Origin: Mycobacterium pseudokansasii
GTDB taxonomy: Bacteria > Actinomycetota > Actinomycetes > Mycobacteriales > Mycobacteriaceae
Length of the DNA: 64,000 nt
Direction of reading: 5' to 3'
Assembly: GCF_900566075.1 (NCBI RefSeq)
Contig: NZ_UPHU01000001.1
Span: 4,030,325 to 4,094,324, forward strand
The notes below the pieces were generated by a model that saw only the letters and a list, made by a program, of their open reading frames with translations, did no database searches and was not told where the DNA came from. The stretch's first letter is position 1. Each line of letters starts with the position of its first letter. Shown here one piece after another: positions 1 through 9,347 of the stretch. A program made the position numbers and the translations under genes.

Positions 1-935
1 ATCTCGTCGTATTGGGCGTATTCCGGGGTGCGGAAGTCGTAGTGGAAACCGGTCGGGAAGTCCAGCACCCGTACCCGGTCGGGCAGGAACCTCCACAGGA
101 CACCGGCCAGCCCGAGACCTCCCATGACCAGGGGTTCGACACCGGGGACTTTCGGCAGCTGAAGCTGGGCCCAGCGGTCGTTGATGACTCCGTCGGGCAC
201 CTGGTTGTAGTAATGCGCGAACAGCTCAGCGAGTTTGGACTGGGGCGGGTAGCCGATATCGTTCCACAGCACTGACGGCTGGTAGCGGTTAACGAGCTCA
301 CGAATGTGGTTGTCCGCGTATTGCGCGTACTCGTCGGTCTGGACGAGTGAGCTCGCCAGTCCCGGGAGGTCGGTGATGATCGTCGGGTCGAACGTCCAGT
401 CGAACCCACCCGAGTAGTACAGACCCATTTTTATGCCGCGGTCGCGGACCGCGCTGGTCAGGTCGCCGACCAGGTCGCGGTCGGCATGCCAGGATTCCTT
501 GTGCGGGTTGGGGTGCCGGCTGGGCCACATCGTAAACCCGTCATGGTGTTTGGTGGTGAGCACCACGTAGCGCGCGTTCGCTTGCTCGAAGAATGCGGCC
601 CAGGAGTCGGGATCGAATTGCTTCACCGCTTTGTTGAATATCGGCTTGAAGTCGTCGTACGTGAAGTCGGGGCCATAGGTTTCGACGTGGTGCCGCTGTG
701 ACGGGCTGCCCGGGATTCCGATGGTGTTCTGATACCACTCGGCATACGGGTTGTATTTCAGCCAATACGCGGGTCCCTTGGTGGCCATCAGCTCCTGGGT
801 GTCGGCCTCGAGCGGAGCCCAGCCGGGCACCGAGTACAAACCCCAGTGGATGAAGATCCCGAACTTTGCGTTCTCGAACCACTCGGGCACCGGATGCGTC
901 GCGAGCGACTCCTTGGTCGGTTCATAGTCGGTCAT
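1..935 (-). CDS. alpha-L-fucosidase, GH29 (3' end cut off)
   Basis: Glycoside hydrolase family 29 enzyme, expected to release terminal alpha-L-fucose. Translating from the ATG at 935 gives 311 residues before the window edge. The N-terminus has the GH29 signature (KFGIFIHWGLYSVP near residue 24), the TKHHDGF motif near 128, and WND near 224-226, where the Asp matches the family nucleophile. No signal peptide is visible, so a cytoplasmic enzyme or non-classical export is likely. The C-terminal part, including the acid/base region, is outside the window. Neighbouring genes do not suggest a fucose pathway. Family assignment is firm; substrate is inferred. Confidence 0.9.
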   Translation of the reverse strand, partial: MTDYEPTKESLATHPVPEWFENAKFGIFIHWGLYSVPGWAPLEADTQELMATKGPAYWLKYNPYAEWYQNTIGIPGSPSQRHHVETYGPDFTYDDFKPIFNKAVKQFDPDSWAAFFEQANARYVVLTTKHHDGFTMWPSRHPNPHKESWHADRDLVGDLTSAVRDRGIKMGLYYSGGFDWTFDPTIITDLPGLASSLVQTDEYAQYADNHIRELVNRYQPSVLWNDIGYPPQSKLAELFAHYYNQVPDGVINDRWAQLQLPKVPGVEPLVMGGLGLAGVLWRFLPDRVRVLDFPTGFHYDFRTPEYAQYDE

Positions 936-1084
936 CCACGCACCTTACTCGGAACGGCCGGCGTCCGTGGTAATGTCACGGATTTCGACGGCTGGGTCTG
1001 GCCACCGCAAAGCCCAACGGACGCAGGCGTTTTCGTGGATAAAGACCGCCGAACAGATCTCCTGGCGTTGCGACCGTTGTCGCA

Positions 1085-1837
1085 TCAGTACAGGTAGACG
1101 ACGGCGTCGTCGCCGCCGCGGCACACCACCAATCCCCCGTCGGCTGAGCAGGTCATGGTGTAAGACTGACCGGTCACCGGGCTGACGGCGGTGACCTGCC
1201 GAGGTGCCGGGCCGGCTGGTCCGCTGGCTCCGTATGCAAGCCGAACCTGTTCGGCGAACTGGCAGGATGTCGCCGACGATCCGACCGCGGACCGGCTCAA
1301 CCCGCCGGCGGGCCCGGCCGTGGTCGGACATGCGTGGGCACCCTCGGGCACCGTCACCGGCGTCGTCGAAGTCGTCGAAGTCGTCGAGGGGGCAGTAGCG
1401 CCGGAATCCAGCGTCCACGCCGGGCAGCGCTGCGTCTTGAACGCGACGTCCGTCGGCGCAATCTGCACGACCTGGGGCGCGGTTCCAGCGCCGTTGGCGA
1501 TGATGTCGTCGACGGTTCCGCCGAGCCCCCTGAGCCGTTCCCAATAACAGGCGTTGCTGCCTTGCGACCGGTATGTTCCGGGCCGGATGTCCACCCCGAC
1601 CCGGTAAGTGCCGTCGCCCGGGATGGTGTTCGCCGGACCCACCGGCGTAGTCGACGGCGGGATGGACACCGTCGTTCCGGGATATATCGGCGGCAGTCGT
1701 GATTCCTCGCGGTCATGAACCGGCACCGTCGGCCGGGCGGTCTTGCCACCCGCGCCGAAACACCCCGCCAGCCCGCACGCCGACGTCACCCCCACCGCGA
1801 TGGCCAATATCGCCCGGACCATGCTTCCGGTGCTCAT
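1085..1837 (-). CDS. putative lipoprotein, unknown function
   Basis: A 250-residue protein with a lipoprotein signal peptide: a short charged start, a hydrophobic stretch, and a lipobox ending LAGC near residue 26, so probably anchored on the outer face of the membrane. The middle (residues about 70-130) has a GDGTYRVGVDIRPGTY segment followed by CYWERL, a pattern seen in many actinobacterial secreted proteins of unknown role. A Thr/Pro-rich linker leads to a second Cys-containing domain. It starts 3 bp after the stop of the upstream AhpD-like gene, so the two are probably co-transcribed. I do not recognise a specific function. Confidence 0.75.
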   Translation of the reverse strand: MSTGSMVRAILAIAVGVTSACGLAGCFGAGGKTARPTVPVHDREESRLPPIYPGTTVSIPPSTTPVGPANTIPGDGTYRVGVDIRPGTYRSQGSNACYWERLRGLGGTVDDIIANGAGTAPQVVQIAPTDVAFKTQRCPAWTLDSGATAPSTTSTTSTTPVTVPEGAHACPTTAGPAGGLSRSAVGSSATSCQFAEQVRLAYGASGPAGPAPRQVTAVSPVTGQSYTMTCSADGGLVVCRGGDDAVVYLY

Positions 1838-1840
1838 CGG

Positions 1841-2698
1841 TCAGCCGAACACCGTCTGACCGTCGGCCCCGATCAGGTACCGCTCAGTGCCCTGCTTCAC
1901 CCTCGGCGCGTCAGCGCCCAGCGACACGGCAATCTTGTTGCTGGCGTTACGCATGATGTCAAAGGTCAGCTCGATGGCCTCCGCGTCGGCGAACCTTGAG
2001 CGCACCTCGGCGGCGACGTCGGCGGCGAGGTGCGCAGGCGTCCAAATTAACGCATCCGTATACCGCAGGGCGGCTTTTGCGCGATCTGCTAGCAGAACCG
2101 AGGTCTCGAAGCGCTCGATCTCGTCGTACAGCGTGTCCGAACCACCGGCATCCAGGGCGGTGCCCTCACGCAGCGACCTGCATAGCCGGCAGTTGTGCGC
2201 AGCCGCGCCCCGTAGCCGGACCAGCTCGGAGGTGACGGGATCGAGTGCGCGCATCCGGGCCACGGCGGGCAACAAGTCGTTGAACAAAACGCCGGGCCCC
2301 TCGGTCGCCGCGTGGTTCCACCTGACCGGCTGCCGCACCCATCCCAGGTACTGCGAGCCGGCGCCCAGAGCTTCCAGACCCGCGCGCACCCGCGGCACGA
2401 AGTCGGCGATGAAGATCGATACGACAGCCCCAAACGCATTGTCCCCCAACTGCTCAAGCAAACCCGATCGCTGCTCGGCGCTGATCTGCGACACGTCGAC
2501 GCTGAATTGTTCGGCGAACTCGGCAACGGCACGTTCTGCCTCCGACGCCGGCTCATCGACGGCCACCTCGGAAGGCACGGCGGGCAGCGACAACGTCCGG
2601 GCACATAGTCGCCGGACCAGGCTCGCCATCCGCCCGTCGCCCGGGGACCACGCAATCAACCGGGCCAGGCCGTCACCAACCGGTGCCTCCGCCGCCAT
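1841..2698 (-). CDS. AhpD/carboxymuconolactone decarboxylase-like protein
   Basis: A 285-residue soluble protein. Around residue 170 it has a CRLC motif in a context ([13 protein letters not shown]) typical of the AhpD/CMD fold, where a CxxC pair is redox-active. The following helices (alternating Ala/Arg/Glu, with [16 protein letters not shown] near the end) also fit that fold. Length is close to the conserved hypothetical Rv2313c of M. tuberculosis, which I recall lying next to the pmbA/tldD pair. Possible role in peroxide or thiol chemistry; the substrate cannot be told. It lies upstream of the lipoprotein gene on the same strand. Confidence 0.65.
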   Translation of the reverse strand: MAAEAPVGDGLARLIAWSPGDGRMASLVRRLCARTLSLPAVPSEVAVDEPASEAERAVAEFAEQFSVDVSQISAEQRSGLLEQLGDNAFGAVVSIFIADFVPRVRAGLEALGAGSQYLGWVRQPVRWNHAATEGPGVLFNDLLPAVARMRALDPVTSELVRLRGAAAHNCRLCRSLREGTALDAGGSDTLYDEIERFETSVLLADRAKAALRYTDALIWTPAHLAADVAAEVRSRFADAEAIELTFDIMRNASNKIAVSLGADAPRVKQGTERYLIGADGQTVFG

Positions 2699-2738
2699 CT
2701 TTCACACGCTAGGGCGTGCCCTACGTCCCGGCAATCGG

Positions 2739-4112
2739 CTATTGCGCCTGGCTGACCGACGACATGTGGAAGTCCGGTATCCGCAGCGACGGCATCGCCG
2801 CCCGGGTGGCCCAATTCGCCCATTCCCGGGGCAGCGTGACCTCGCTGACACCGGCCTCGGTGGCGCGTCGCAGCAGGTCCAGCGGGCTTTCGTTGAACCG
2901 GAAGTTGTTGACCGCGGCCGTCACCGTGCCGTCTTCGATGAGGTAGACCCCGTCGCGGGTCAGCCCGGTGAGCAACATCGTGGTCGGGTCGACCTCGCGG
3001 ATGTACCACAACGTGGTCAGCAGCAGACCGCGCTCGGTGGCCGCGATCATCTCCGCCAGACCAGCCGAACCGCCCGTCATCAGCAGGTTCTCGGCCGCCA
3101 CGGCAACCGGGGCGTCGTACTTGGCGGCCGTGGCCCGCGGATAGGCCAACGCGTTGATCACCCCATCGCGGATCCAGTCCACATGGCCGACGTCCATGCC
3201 GTTGTCGAACACCGACACCGTCTCCGACGAGTTGCTCACCGCGACGAACGGCCTGCACGCCAGGCCCGGCGCCATCGGGTCGGAGAACAGTGTCAGCGGC
3301 AGTTCGGTGAGCCGCTCCCCTACCCTGGTCCCGCCGCCGGGGGCAGACAGCGCGGTGCGGCCCTCCTGTGCCCCGCGGCCGGCCATCGACCACGACAGGT
3401 ACAGCATCATGTCGGCCACCGTCGACGGCGGCATGATCGTCTCGTAACGTCCCGAGGGAAGCTCAACCCGGCGTTGCGCCCACCCCAGCCGGGTCGACAG
3501 CTGATCGAGCAGCACATCGATGGGCACACCGGCGAAATCGGGAGCCCCCACGCCCGCCCAGGCACTGGCGTCGCCGCGTTTGACGTTGATCTCCACCGCG
3601 CCGGCCGGTTGCGTGTAGCGCCGCCGCAAACCGGTCGACGACGCCAGGAATATCGTCGAAAGGCTGTGGTGCGCATAGCCGTACAGCCGGTCGCTACCCC
3701 CGAACTCGCGGCTCAGCGAAGCCGCGACATCGGCGAATGCCTCGACACCGGTGCGGGAAACCGGCGCGTCCCAGTCGACGGGAATCCCGGCATCGGCCAG
3801 CAGGGGTGCGACGTCACCGGCTTCGGGGGCAGAACGGGCCGCGTCCTGCGACGCGGCCACCAGCCCGGGCAACACCGATGGGTCGACCTCACCGGACTCC
3901 ACCGCGCCGACGAACGCGTTATCACCTTGGCGGACAATCGAAATAACGGTCACGTTGCGGCTGGTCGAAAGCCCGTTGGTGGTCATGGAATTGCTCGCCC
4001 ACCGCAACGTCGCCTCGGTTCGGTCGACGACGAGCACCATGGTCTCGTCGGCGCGGCCACGCTGTGCCGCTTCCGTCAAGACGATGTTGACGACATGCTG
4101 CGCAGTGATCAT
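2739..4112 (-). CDS. pmbA: TldE/PmbA-type metalloprotease subunit
   Basis: A 457-residue member of the TldD/PmbA family. In other bacteria TldD and TldE (PmbA) form a heterodimeric zinc protease that degrades unfolded peptides and matures modified peptides such as microcin B17; TldE lacks the zinc motif. No HExxxH is present here, as expected for the E subunit. The start at 4112 is chosen because its ATG overlaps the tldD stop (ATGA), giving translational coupling, and because the length then equals that recalled for Rv2314c. Longer in-frame starts run into tldD and are less likely. Confidence 0.9.
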   Translation of the reverse strand: MITAQHVVNIVLTEAAQRGRADETMVLVVDRTEATLRWASNSMTTNGLSTSRNVTVISIVRQGDNAFVGAVESGEVDPSVLPGLVAASQDAARSAPEAGDVAPLLADAGIPVDWDAPVSRTGVEAFADVAASLSREFGGSDRLYGYAHHSLSTIFLASSTGLRRRYTQPAGAVEINVKRGDASAWAGVGAPDFAGVPIDVLLDQLSTRLGWAQRRVELPSGRYETIMPPSTVADMMLYLSWSMAGRGAQEGRTALSAPGGGTRVGERLTELPLTLFSDPMAPGLACRPFVAVSNSSETVSVFDNGMDVGHVDWIRDGVINALAYPRATAAKYDAPVAVAAENLLMTGGSAGLAEMIAATERGLLLTTLWYIREVDPTTMLLTGLTRDGVYLIEDGTVTAAVNNFRFNESPLDLLRRATEAGVSEVTLPREWANWATRAAMPSLRIPDFHMSSVSQAQ

Positions 4113-5626
4113 CGGCCGCCTTCGGTACGGGTGTTGAGCACGTTGACGCCGCGGAACAACGCCGACGGACAGCCGTGGCTGACGGCCGCGATCTGGCTCG
4201 GCTGGGCCTTGCCACAGTTGATCGCGCCACATAGCCGCCAGGTCGATGGGCCGCCCACGGCCTCCATGGAATTCCAGAAGTCGGTGGTGGTGGCCTGATA
4301 GGCGACATCGCGCAACTGACCGTCCAGACGGCCGTCGCGGATGCGGAAGAATCGCTGACCGGTGAACTGGAAGTTGTAGCGCTGCATGTCAATTGACCAT
4401 GATTTGTCGCCGACGATATAGATGCCGTCCGCCACCCGGCCGATGAGATCGGCGGTGCTGAGATCCTCGGGCCCGGGCTGCAACGAAACATTGGGCATCC
4501 GCTGGATCGGCACGTGATGGGGTGAGTCGGCATACGAGCAGCCGTTGGAGCGCTCCTTGCCGAGCCGCAGCGCGAACACCCGGTCGAGCTGATAGCCGAC
4601 GAACACTCCGTCGCGCACCAGATCCCAGCTCTGCGTGGCCACGCCTTCGTCGTCGTAACCGATACTGGCCAGACCGAATTCGACGGTGCGGTCGGCCGTC
4701 ACGTTCATCACCGGTGAGCCGTAGCGCAGGGTACCGAGTTTGTCCGGTGTGGCGAACGAGGTTCCGGCGTAGGCCGCCTCGTAGCCGATGGCACGATCGT
4801 ATTCGGTTGCGTGGCCGATGGATTCGTGGATGGTCAGCCATAGGTTGGTCGGGTCGATCACCAGGTCGGTGGGGCCTGCGGTCACGCTGGGCGCCTTGAG
4901 TTTCTCGGCTAGCAACGACGGTAGCTGAGCCAGTTCGTCGGTCCAGTTCCAGATCTCGTCGCCGGCGACCATCTCCCAGCCCCGGGCCGTCGGCGGCGCC
5001 AGGGTGCGCATCGAATCGAAGGTGCCCGCCGCCGCATCGACGGTGACCGCCTCCAGCGACGGGAACAACCGCACCCGCTGCTGGGTGATCGACGACCCGA
5101 AAGTGTCGGCGTAGAAGGTCTGCTCCTTGACCGCATTCAGACTGGCTAACGCATGATCGACGCCGTCGGCGCTTAACAATCGGCCGGAGTAGTCCTGCAG
5201 CACGGCGATCTTCTCGGGTGCGGGCACGCCGAACGGGTCGATCTGGTAATCCGACACCCAGCTGACGTCGGCGTACACCGGCTCGGGCGCCAGCTCGACG
5301 CGGTCGGTGTTCAGCGTGGCCAGCGTGGTGGCCACCTGCACCGCGCGGCGCGCGGTGTCGGCGGCCACCGACGGCGCCAGCTCGGCGTGCGAGGCGAAGC
5401 CCCACGTGCCGTCGACGATCACCCGCACCGCGAAGCCCACGTCGTGACTGGCGATTGCGGTCTCGAGCTCGCCGTCGCGCAGCTGGATGATCTCGGTGCT
5501 GGTTCGATGAATCCGCAGGTCGGCATGGCTGGCCCCGGCGGCGGTGGCCGCTGACAACGCGGCGTCGGCCAACGCGTGGCGCGGCAGGTCCAGGAAGTCG
5601 GAATCGATCCCGCGCTTCGGTGTCAC
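4109..5626 (-). CDS. tldD: TldD-type zinc metalloprotease
   Basis: A 505-residue TldD homologue, the catalytic partner of the downstream pmbA. The zinc-binding HESIGHATE motif (HExxxH) lies near residues 267-275. The N-terminal domain contains the typical DGELETA...GFAVRV strand pattern. The GTG at 5626 is the likely start: it matches the length recalled for Rv2315c and leaves 34 bp to the divergent uspA start. The gene overlaps pmbA by 4 bp, so the subunits should be made together. Cytoplasmic; physiological substrate in mycobacteria unknown. Confidence 0.93.
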   Translation of the reverse strand: MTPKRGIDSDFLDLPRHALADAALSAATAAGASHADLRIHRTSTEIIQLRDGELETAIASHDVGFAVRVIVDGTWGFASHAELAPSVAADTARRAVQVATTLATLNTDRVELAPEPVYADVSWVSDYQIDPFGVPAPEKIAVLQDYSGRLLSADGVDHALASLNAVKEQTFYADTFGSSITQQRVRLFPSLEAVTVDAAAGTFDSMRTLAPPTARGWEMVAGDEIWNWTDELAQLPSLLAEKLKAPSVTAGPTDLVIDPTNLWLTIHESIGHATEYDRAIGYEAAYAGTSFATPDKLGTLRYGSPVMNVTADRTVEFGLASIGYDDEGVATQSWDLVRDGVFVGYQLDRVFALRLGKERSNGCSYADSPHHVPIQRMPNVSLQPGPEDLSTADLIGRVADGIYIVGDKSWSIDMQRYNFQFTGQRFFRIRDGRLDGQLRDVAYQATTTDFWNSMEAVGGPSTWRLCGAINCGKAQPSQIAAVSHGCPSALFRGVNVLNTRTEGGR

Positions 5627-5660
5627 GACTCCACCGTATCGACCACGCTTTAATACACCC

Positions 5661-6533
5661 ATGCGCGCCACACGACGTCGACCCACCGCGCTGGCGTATG
5701 CCCTGCTGGCGCCCAGCCTGTTCGGCGTGCTCGCCTTTCTGTTGCTGCCCATCCTGGTGGTCGTCTGGCTGAGCCTGTACCGGTGGGATCTGCTGGGCCC
5801 GCTGCGCTTCGTCGGGCTGGCCAACTGGCGGTCGGTGCTGGCGGACTCCGGCTTCGGCGGCTCCCTGGTGGTCACCGCCGTTTTCGTGGCGATCGTGGTT
5901 CCGGCGCAGACGGTGCTCGGGTTGCTGGCCGCGATGATGCTGGCCCGCCAGCTTCCGGGCACCAATTTTTTCCGCACGCTCTACGTACTGCCGTGGGTCT
6001 GCGCCCCACTGGCGATCGCGGTGATGTGGCGCTGGATCCTGGCGCCCACCGATGGCGCCGTCAGCGCCGTGCTGGGCCGCCGCGTCGAATGGCTCAGCAA
6101 CCCCGACCTGGCCCTGCCCTTGGTGGCCGCCGTCGTCGTCTGGACCAACGTGGGCTATGTCTCGTTGTCGTTCCTGGCGGGCTTGCTGGCCATCCCGGAC
6201 GACATCCACGCGGCCGCGCGCACCGACGGCGCGACTGCCTGGCAGCGGTTCTGGCGGATCACCCTGCCGATGCTACGGCCGACGACCTTCTTCGTGCTGG
6301 TCACCGGAATCGTCGGCGCCGCACAGATTTTCGATATCGTTTACGCGCTGACCGGCGGCGGGCCCGAAGGCAGCACCGACCTGGTGGCTCACCAGATCTA
6401 TTCCGAGGCATTCGGTTCGGCGGCCATCGGGCGGGCGTCGGTGATGGCCGTGGTGCTGTTCGTCATTCTCGTCGGCGTCACCTTCGTTCAGCACCTGTAC
6501 TTCAGGCGACGGATCAGTTATGACCTCATCTAG
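5661..6533 (+). CDS. uspA: ABC sugar transporter permease UspA
   Basis: A 290-residue membrane protein of the MalF-type binding-protein-dependent permease family, with about six hydrophobic segments. The cytoplasmic EAA loop (HAAARTDGATAWQRFWRITLP) lies near residues 185-205. The ATG at 5661 puts a hydrophobic helix right after a short basic start. First gene of uspABC, and it overlaps uspB by 14 bp. In M. tuberculosis UspABC is associated with import of amino sugars or sugar derivatives; no ATPase is encoded here, so a shared ATPase encoded elsewhere must energise it. Confidence 0.94.
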   Translation: MRATRRRPTALAYALLAPSLFGVLAFLLLPILVVVWLSLYRWDLLGPLRFVGLANWRSVLADSGFGGSLVVTAVFVAIVVPAQTVLGLLAAMMLARQLPGTNFFRTLYVLPWVCAPLAIAVMWRWILAPTDGAVSAVLGRRVEWLSNPDLALPLVAAVVVWTNVGYVSLSFLAGLLAIPDDIHAAARTDGATAWQRFWRITLPMLRPTTFFVLVTGIVGAAQIFDIVYALTGGGPEGSTDLVAHQIYSEAFGSAAIGRASVMAVVLFVILVGVTFVQHLYFRRRISYDLI

Positions 6534-7401
6534 CCGCCGTTCGGCGACGATGCGGGCCGGCACGGCCCGAAGAGGAGCCGGACCATCAGGCGCGGCGGCC
6601 AACGCCGTGATCTACGCCGGCCTGATCCTCGGCGCGCTGATCACGTTGCTGCCCTTCTTGCTTGGGCTGCTCACGTCGTTCACCTCCGCCCACCAGTTCG
6701 CGACGGGCACACCGCTGCAGTTGCCGCGCCCGCCGACGCTGTCGAATTACGCCGATCTGGCCGGCGGGGGCTTCGGCCGCGCGGCGGTGGTGACCGCGCT
6801 GATGACGGCGGTGATCCTGCTGGGACAGATGACGTTTTCGGTGCTGGCCGGCTACGCATTCGCCCGGTTGGAGTTCCCCGGACGAGACGTGTTGTTCTGG
6901 GTCTACATCGCGACGTTGATGGTGCCGGCGACGGTCACGGTGGTGCCGCTGTATCTGATGATGGCCCAGCTGGGCCTGCGCAACACGTTCTGGGCACTGG
7001 TGCTGCCGTTCATGTTCGGATCGCCGTATGCGATCTTCTTGCTGCGCGAGCACTTTCGCATCATCCCGAACGATTTGATCAACGCCGCTTTCCTGGACGG
7101 CGCCAACACCCTGGATGTGCTGGTGCACGTGGTGATTCCGTCCAGCCGTCCGGTCCTGGCCGCCCTGACGCTGATCACCGTGGTCTCTCAGTGGAACAAC
7201 TTCATGTGGCCGCTGGTGATCACCAGCGGCCACAAGTGGCGGGTGTTGACGGTGGCCACGGCCGACCTGCAGTCCCGGTTCAACGCCCAGTGGACGCTGG
7301 TGATGGCGGCCACGACGGTCGCAATCGTTCCGCTGATCGTGCTGTTCGTCGCGGCTCAGCGGCATATCGTCTCGTCGATCCTCGTCTCGGGGCTCAAATG
7401 A
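6520..7401 (+). CDS. uspB: ABC sugar transporter permease UspB
   Basis: A MalG-type permease, up to 293 residues, with about six transmembrane segments and an EAA loop (NAAFLDGANTLDVLVHVVIP) near residues 188-207. The ATG at 6520 overlaps the end of uspA, consistent with coupling. A second ATG at 6550 would give 283 residues, nearer to the 274 I recall for the M. tuberculosis protein, so the first 10 residues are uncertain. Partner of UspA in the membrane channel and of the UspC binding protein. Confidence 0.93.
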   Translation: MTSSSRRSATMRAGTARRGAGPSGAAANAVIYAGLILGALITLLPFLLGLLTSFTSAHQFATGTPLQLPRPPTLSNYADLAGGGFGRAAVVTALMTAVILLGQMTFSVLAGYAFARLEFPGRDVLFWVYIATLMVPATVTVVPLYLMMAQLGLRNTFWALVLPFMFGSPYAIFLLREHFRIIPNDLINAAFLDGANTLDVLVHVVIPSSRPVLAALTLITVVSQWNNFMWPLVITSGHKWRVLTVATADLQSRFNAQWTLVMAATTVAIVPLIVLFVAAQRHIVSSILVSGLK

Positions 7402-7495
7402 CGCGTCATTGCACCGATATTGCCGTCAGGGCTGTCGTCCTGGCGGCAGGCTCAACGGCCGATCCACGACCGTCACGGCCATCTGGACGCAAACC

Positions 7496-8824
7496 ATGAC
7501 GCGACCCCGCTTTTCCACATTGGTCGCCGCCGCGCTCACGTCGATCGCGGCGCTTCTCGGGGTTACGGCGGTGGTGCTGGACCGTGCCGGCGAACCGGCC
7601 GCCGGCAGGATCATCGTCACCGTCCGGCTGTGGGCCGAGCCGATCGCATCGGCCTATCAGCGCTCGTTCGAAGCGTTCACCCGCACATATCCCGGCATCG
7701 AAGTCCGCACGAATCTCGTGTCGTATTCGAACTACTTCGACACCCTGCGCACCGACGTGGCCGGGGGCAGCGGCGACGACATCTTCTGGCTGTCCAACGC
7801 CCACCTCGCCGCCTATGCCGACAGCGGCCGGTTGATGAAGATCGACCCAGCCCTCGATCCGGGCGACTGGGAGCCGTCGGTGGTCGACCAGTTCACCCGT
7901 AACGGTGTGCTGTGGGCAGTGCCGCAGCTGACCGACGCCGGAGTCGCGGTGTTCTACAACGCCGACCTGCTGGCGGCGGCCGGTGTCGAGGCGGCCGAGC
8001 TGGACCGGGTGCGCTGGAGTCCCGGCCCCGACGACACATTGCGCCCACTATTGGCCCGGCTCACCGTCGACGCCGACGGACATGTCGCCGGCACAACGGG
8101 TTTCGAGGCCCGACGGGTCCGCCAGTGGGGCTACAACGCCGCCAACGACCCGCAGGGCATTTACCTGAACTACATCGGCTCGGCCGGCGGGGTATTCCAG
8201 CGCGGCAACGAGTTCGCCTTCGACAATCCGCCCGCCATCGAGGCTTTCCGTTATCTGGTCGGCCTGATCAACGACGACCACGTCGCGCCGCCCGCCTCCG
8301 ACACCAACGACAACGGTGATTTCTCCCGCAACCAGTTCCTGGCCGGCCGCATGGCGCTGTTTCAGTCCGGCACCTACAGCCTGGCGCCGGTCGCTCGCGA
8401 CGCCACCTTCCGCTGGGGTGTCGCGATGCTGCCGATCGGGCCGGTGGGTCGGGTGAGCGTCACAAACGGCATTGCCGCGGCCGGTAATTCGGCCACCAAG
8501 CATCCCGACGCGGTGCGCCGGGTACTGGCCTGGATGGGCAGCAGCGACGGCAACACCTACCTGGGCCGCGAAGGAGCGGCCATCCCGGCGGTGCTGTCGG
8601 CCCAGCCGGTTTACTTCGCCTACTGGAAAGCCAAGGGGGTCGACGTCACCCCGTTTTTCGCGGTGCTGAACGGACCGCGAATCCCGGCCCCCGGTGGTTC
8701 CGGATTCGCTGCCGGCAACGACGCCCTCAAGCCCTATTTCGACGAAATGTTCCTTGGCCGCGGCGATGTAGCGACAATCCTGAGGCAGGCGCAGGCCGCG
8801 GCCAACGCCGCCGCACAGCGCTGA
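7496..8824 (+). CDS. uspC: extracellular sugar-binding protein UspC
   Basis: A 442-residue extracytoplasmic solute-binding protein, family 1. A basic N-terminus and hydrophobic segment (residues about 8-32) act as signal peptide or anchor; no lipobox Cys is seen. The mature part has the family 1 core (VTVRLWAEPIASAYQRSFEAF, DVAGGSGDDIFWLSNAH). The ATG at 7496 is preferred over an in-frame upstream ATG at 7409 because the extra residues precede the signal sequence. It completes the uspABC unit, 94 bp after uspB. Amino-sugar binding is known for the M. tuberculosis protein; specificity here is inferred. Confidence 0.93.
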   Translation: MTRPRFSTLVAAALTSIAALLGVTAVVLDRAGEPAAGRIIVTVRLWAEPIASAYQRSFEAFTRTYPGIEVRTNLVSYSNYFDTLRTDVAGGSGDDIFWLSNAHLAAYADSGRLMKIDPALDPGDWEPSVVDQFTRNGVLWAVPQLTDAGVAVFYNADLLAAAGVEAAELDRVRWSPGPDDTLRPLLARLTVDADGHVAGTTGFEARRVRQWGYNAANDPQGIYLNYIGSAGGVFQRGNEFAFDNPPAIEAFRYLVGLINDDHVAPPASDTNDNGDFSRNQFLAGRMALFQSGTYSLAPVARDATFRWGVAMLPIGPVGRVSVTNGIAAAGNSATKHPDAVRRVLAWMGSSDGNTYLGREGAAIPAVLSAQPVYFAYWKAKGVDVTPFFAVLNGPRIPAPGGSGFAAGNDALKPYFDEMFLGRGDVATILRQAQAAANAAAQR

Positions 8825-9347
8825 CAGCCGGACATGCGGGGATGTCTCGTTTTGCCCATCTGGTGGCGACAAATTCGTTGCACCCCAGGGCTCCTCGCTC
8901 AAAGCGGTCGTGGGGCTGCGCTCCGGTGTTGGGAGATGGAAATCCCGTGCTGGCGCGGTTGGGTCGGTCGCTGACGGCGCCCGCTGCGCGCTGACGGCGT
9001 CGAGTGTGCGCTTGCGGCGTCGACTGTGCGCTGACGGCGTCGACTGTGCGCTGACGGCGTCGAGTGTGCCGTCAGGGCGGCCGATCGCGGCGGTTCCCGC
9101 CCTCCATACACGGTCAAAGCCGTCACTGCACACTCGATGCGGCGGTATGGCAGCCGACTCGGCGAACACGGGAGACATCCCCCAAACGCCCGCCATCTCA
9201 AGAGGTTTGAGCGAAGGTGGGGTATCGGCATGTCACCATGAACCTCCGAGTGAGCCGGGCAAATCGGCGCACCGACTCGACTTGGGGTCCACGTTAACGA
9301 CGTGATCGCTTGGTCCAGGACCACGCACAGCGTAGATCAGCACCGTC
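8825..9347. other. non-coding gap between convergent uspC and stress-protein genes
   Basis: A 523-bp stretch between two gene 3' ends. It holds a perfectly phased 20-bp tandem repeat at 8991-9070. The open frames that cross it are made by the repeat and have no recognisable domain. I see no RNA gene. Confidence 0.6.
8991..9070. repeat. 20-bp tandem repeat, four units
   Basis: Four head-to-tail 20-bp units (8991-9010, 9011-9030, 9031-9050, 9051-9070) built on CTGACGGCGTCGAGTGTGCG, differing at one to three positions each. Each unit contains a short GTCGA(C/G) palindromic core. It lies in the gap between convergent genes, so it could be a variable-number repeat locus or part of a bidirectional termination region. 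Confidence 0.85.

Noticed and set aside
1887..4298. 803-codon plus-strand frame opposite pmbA and the AhpD-like gene
   Set aside because: Arg/Pro/Ser-rich with no domain; a mirror of real minus-strand genes in GC-rich DNA.
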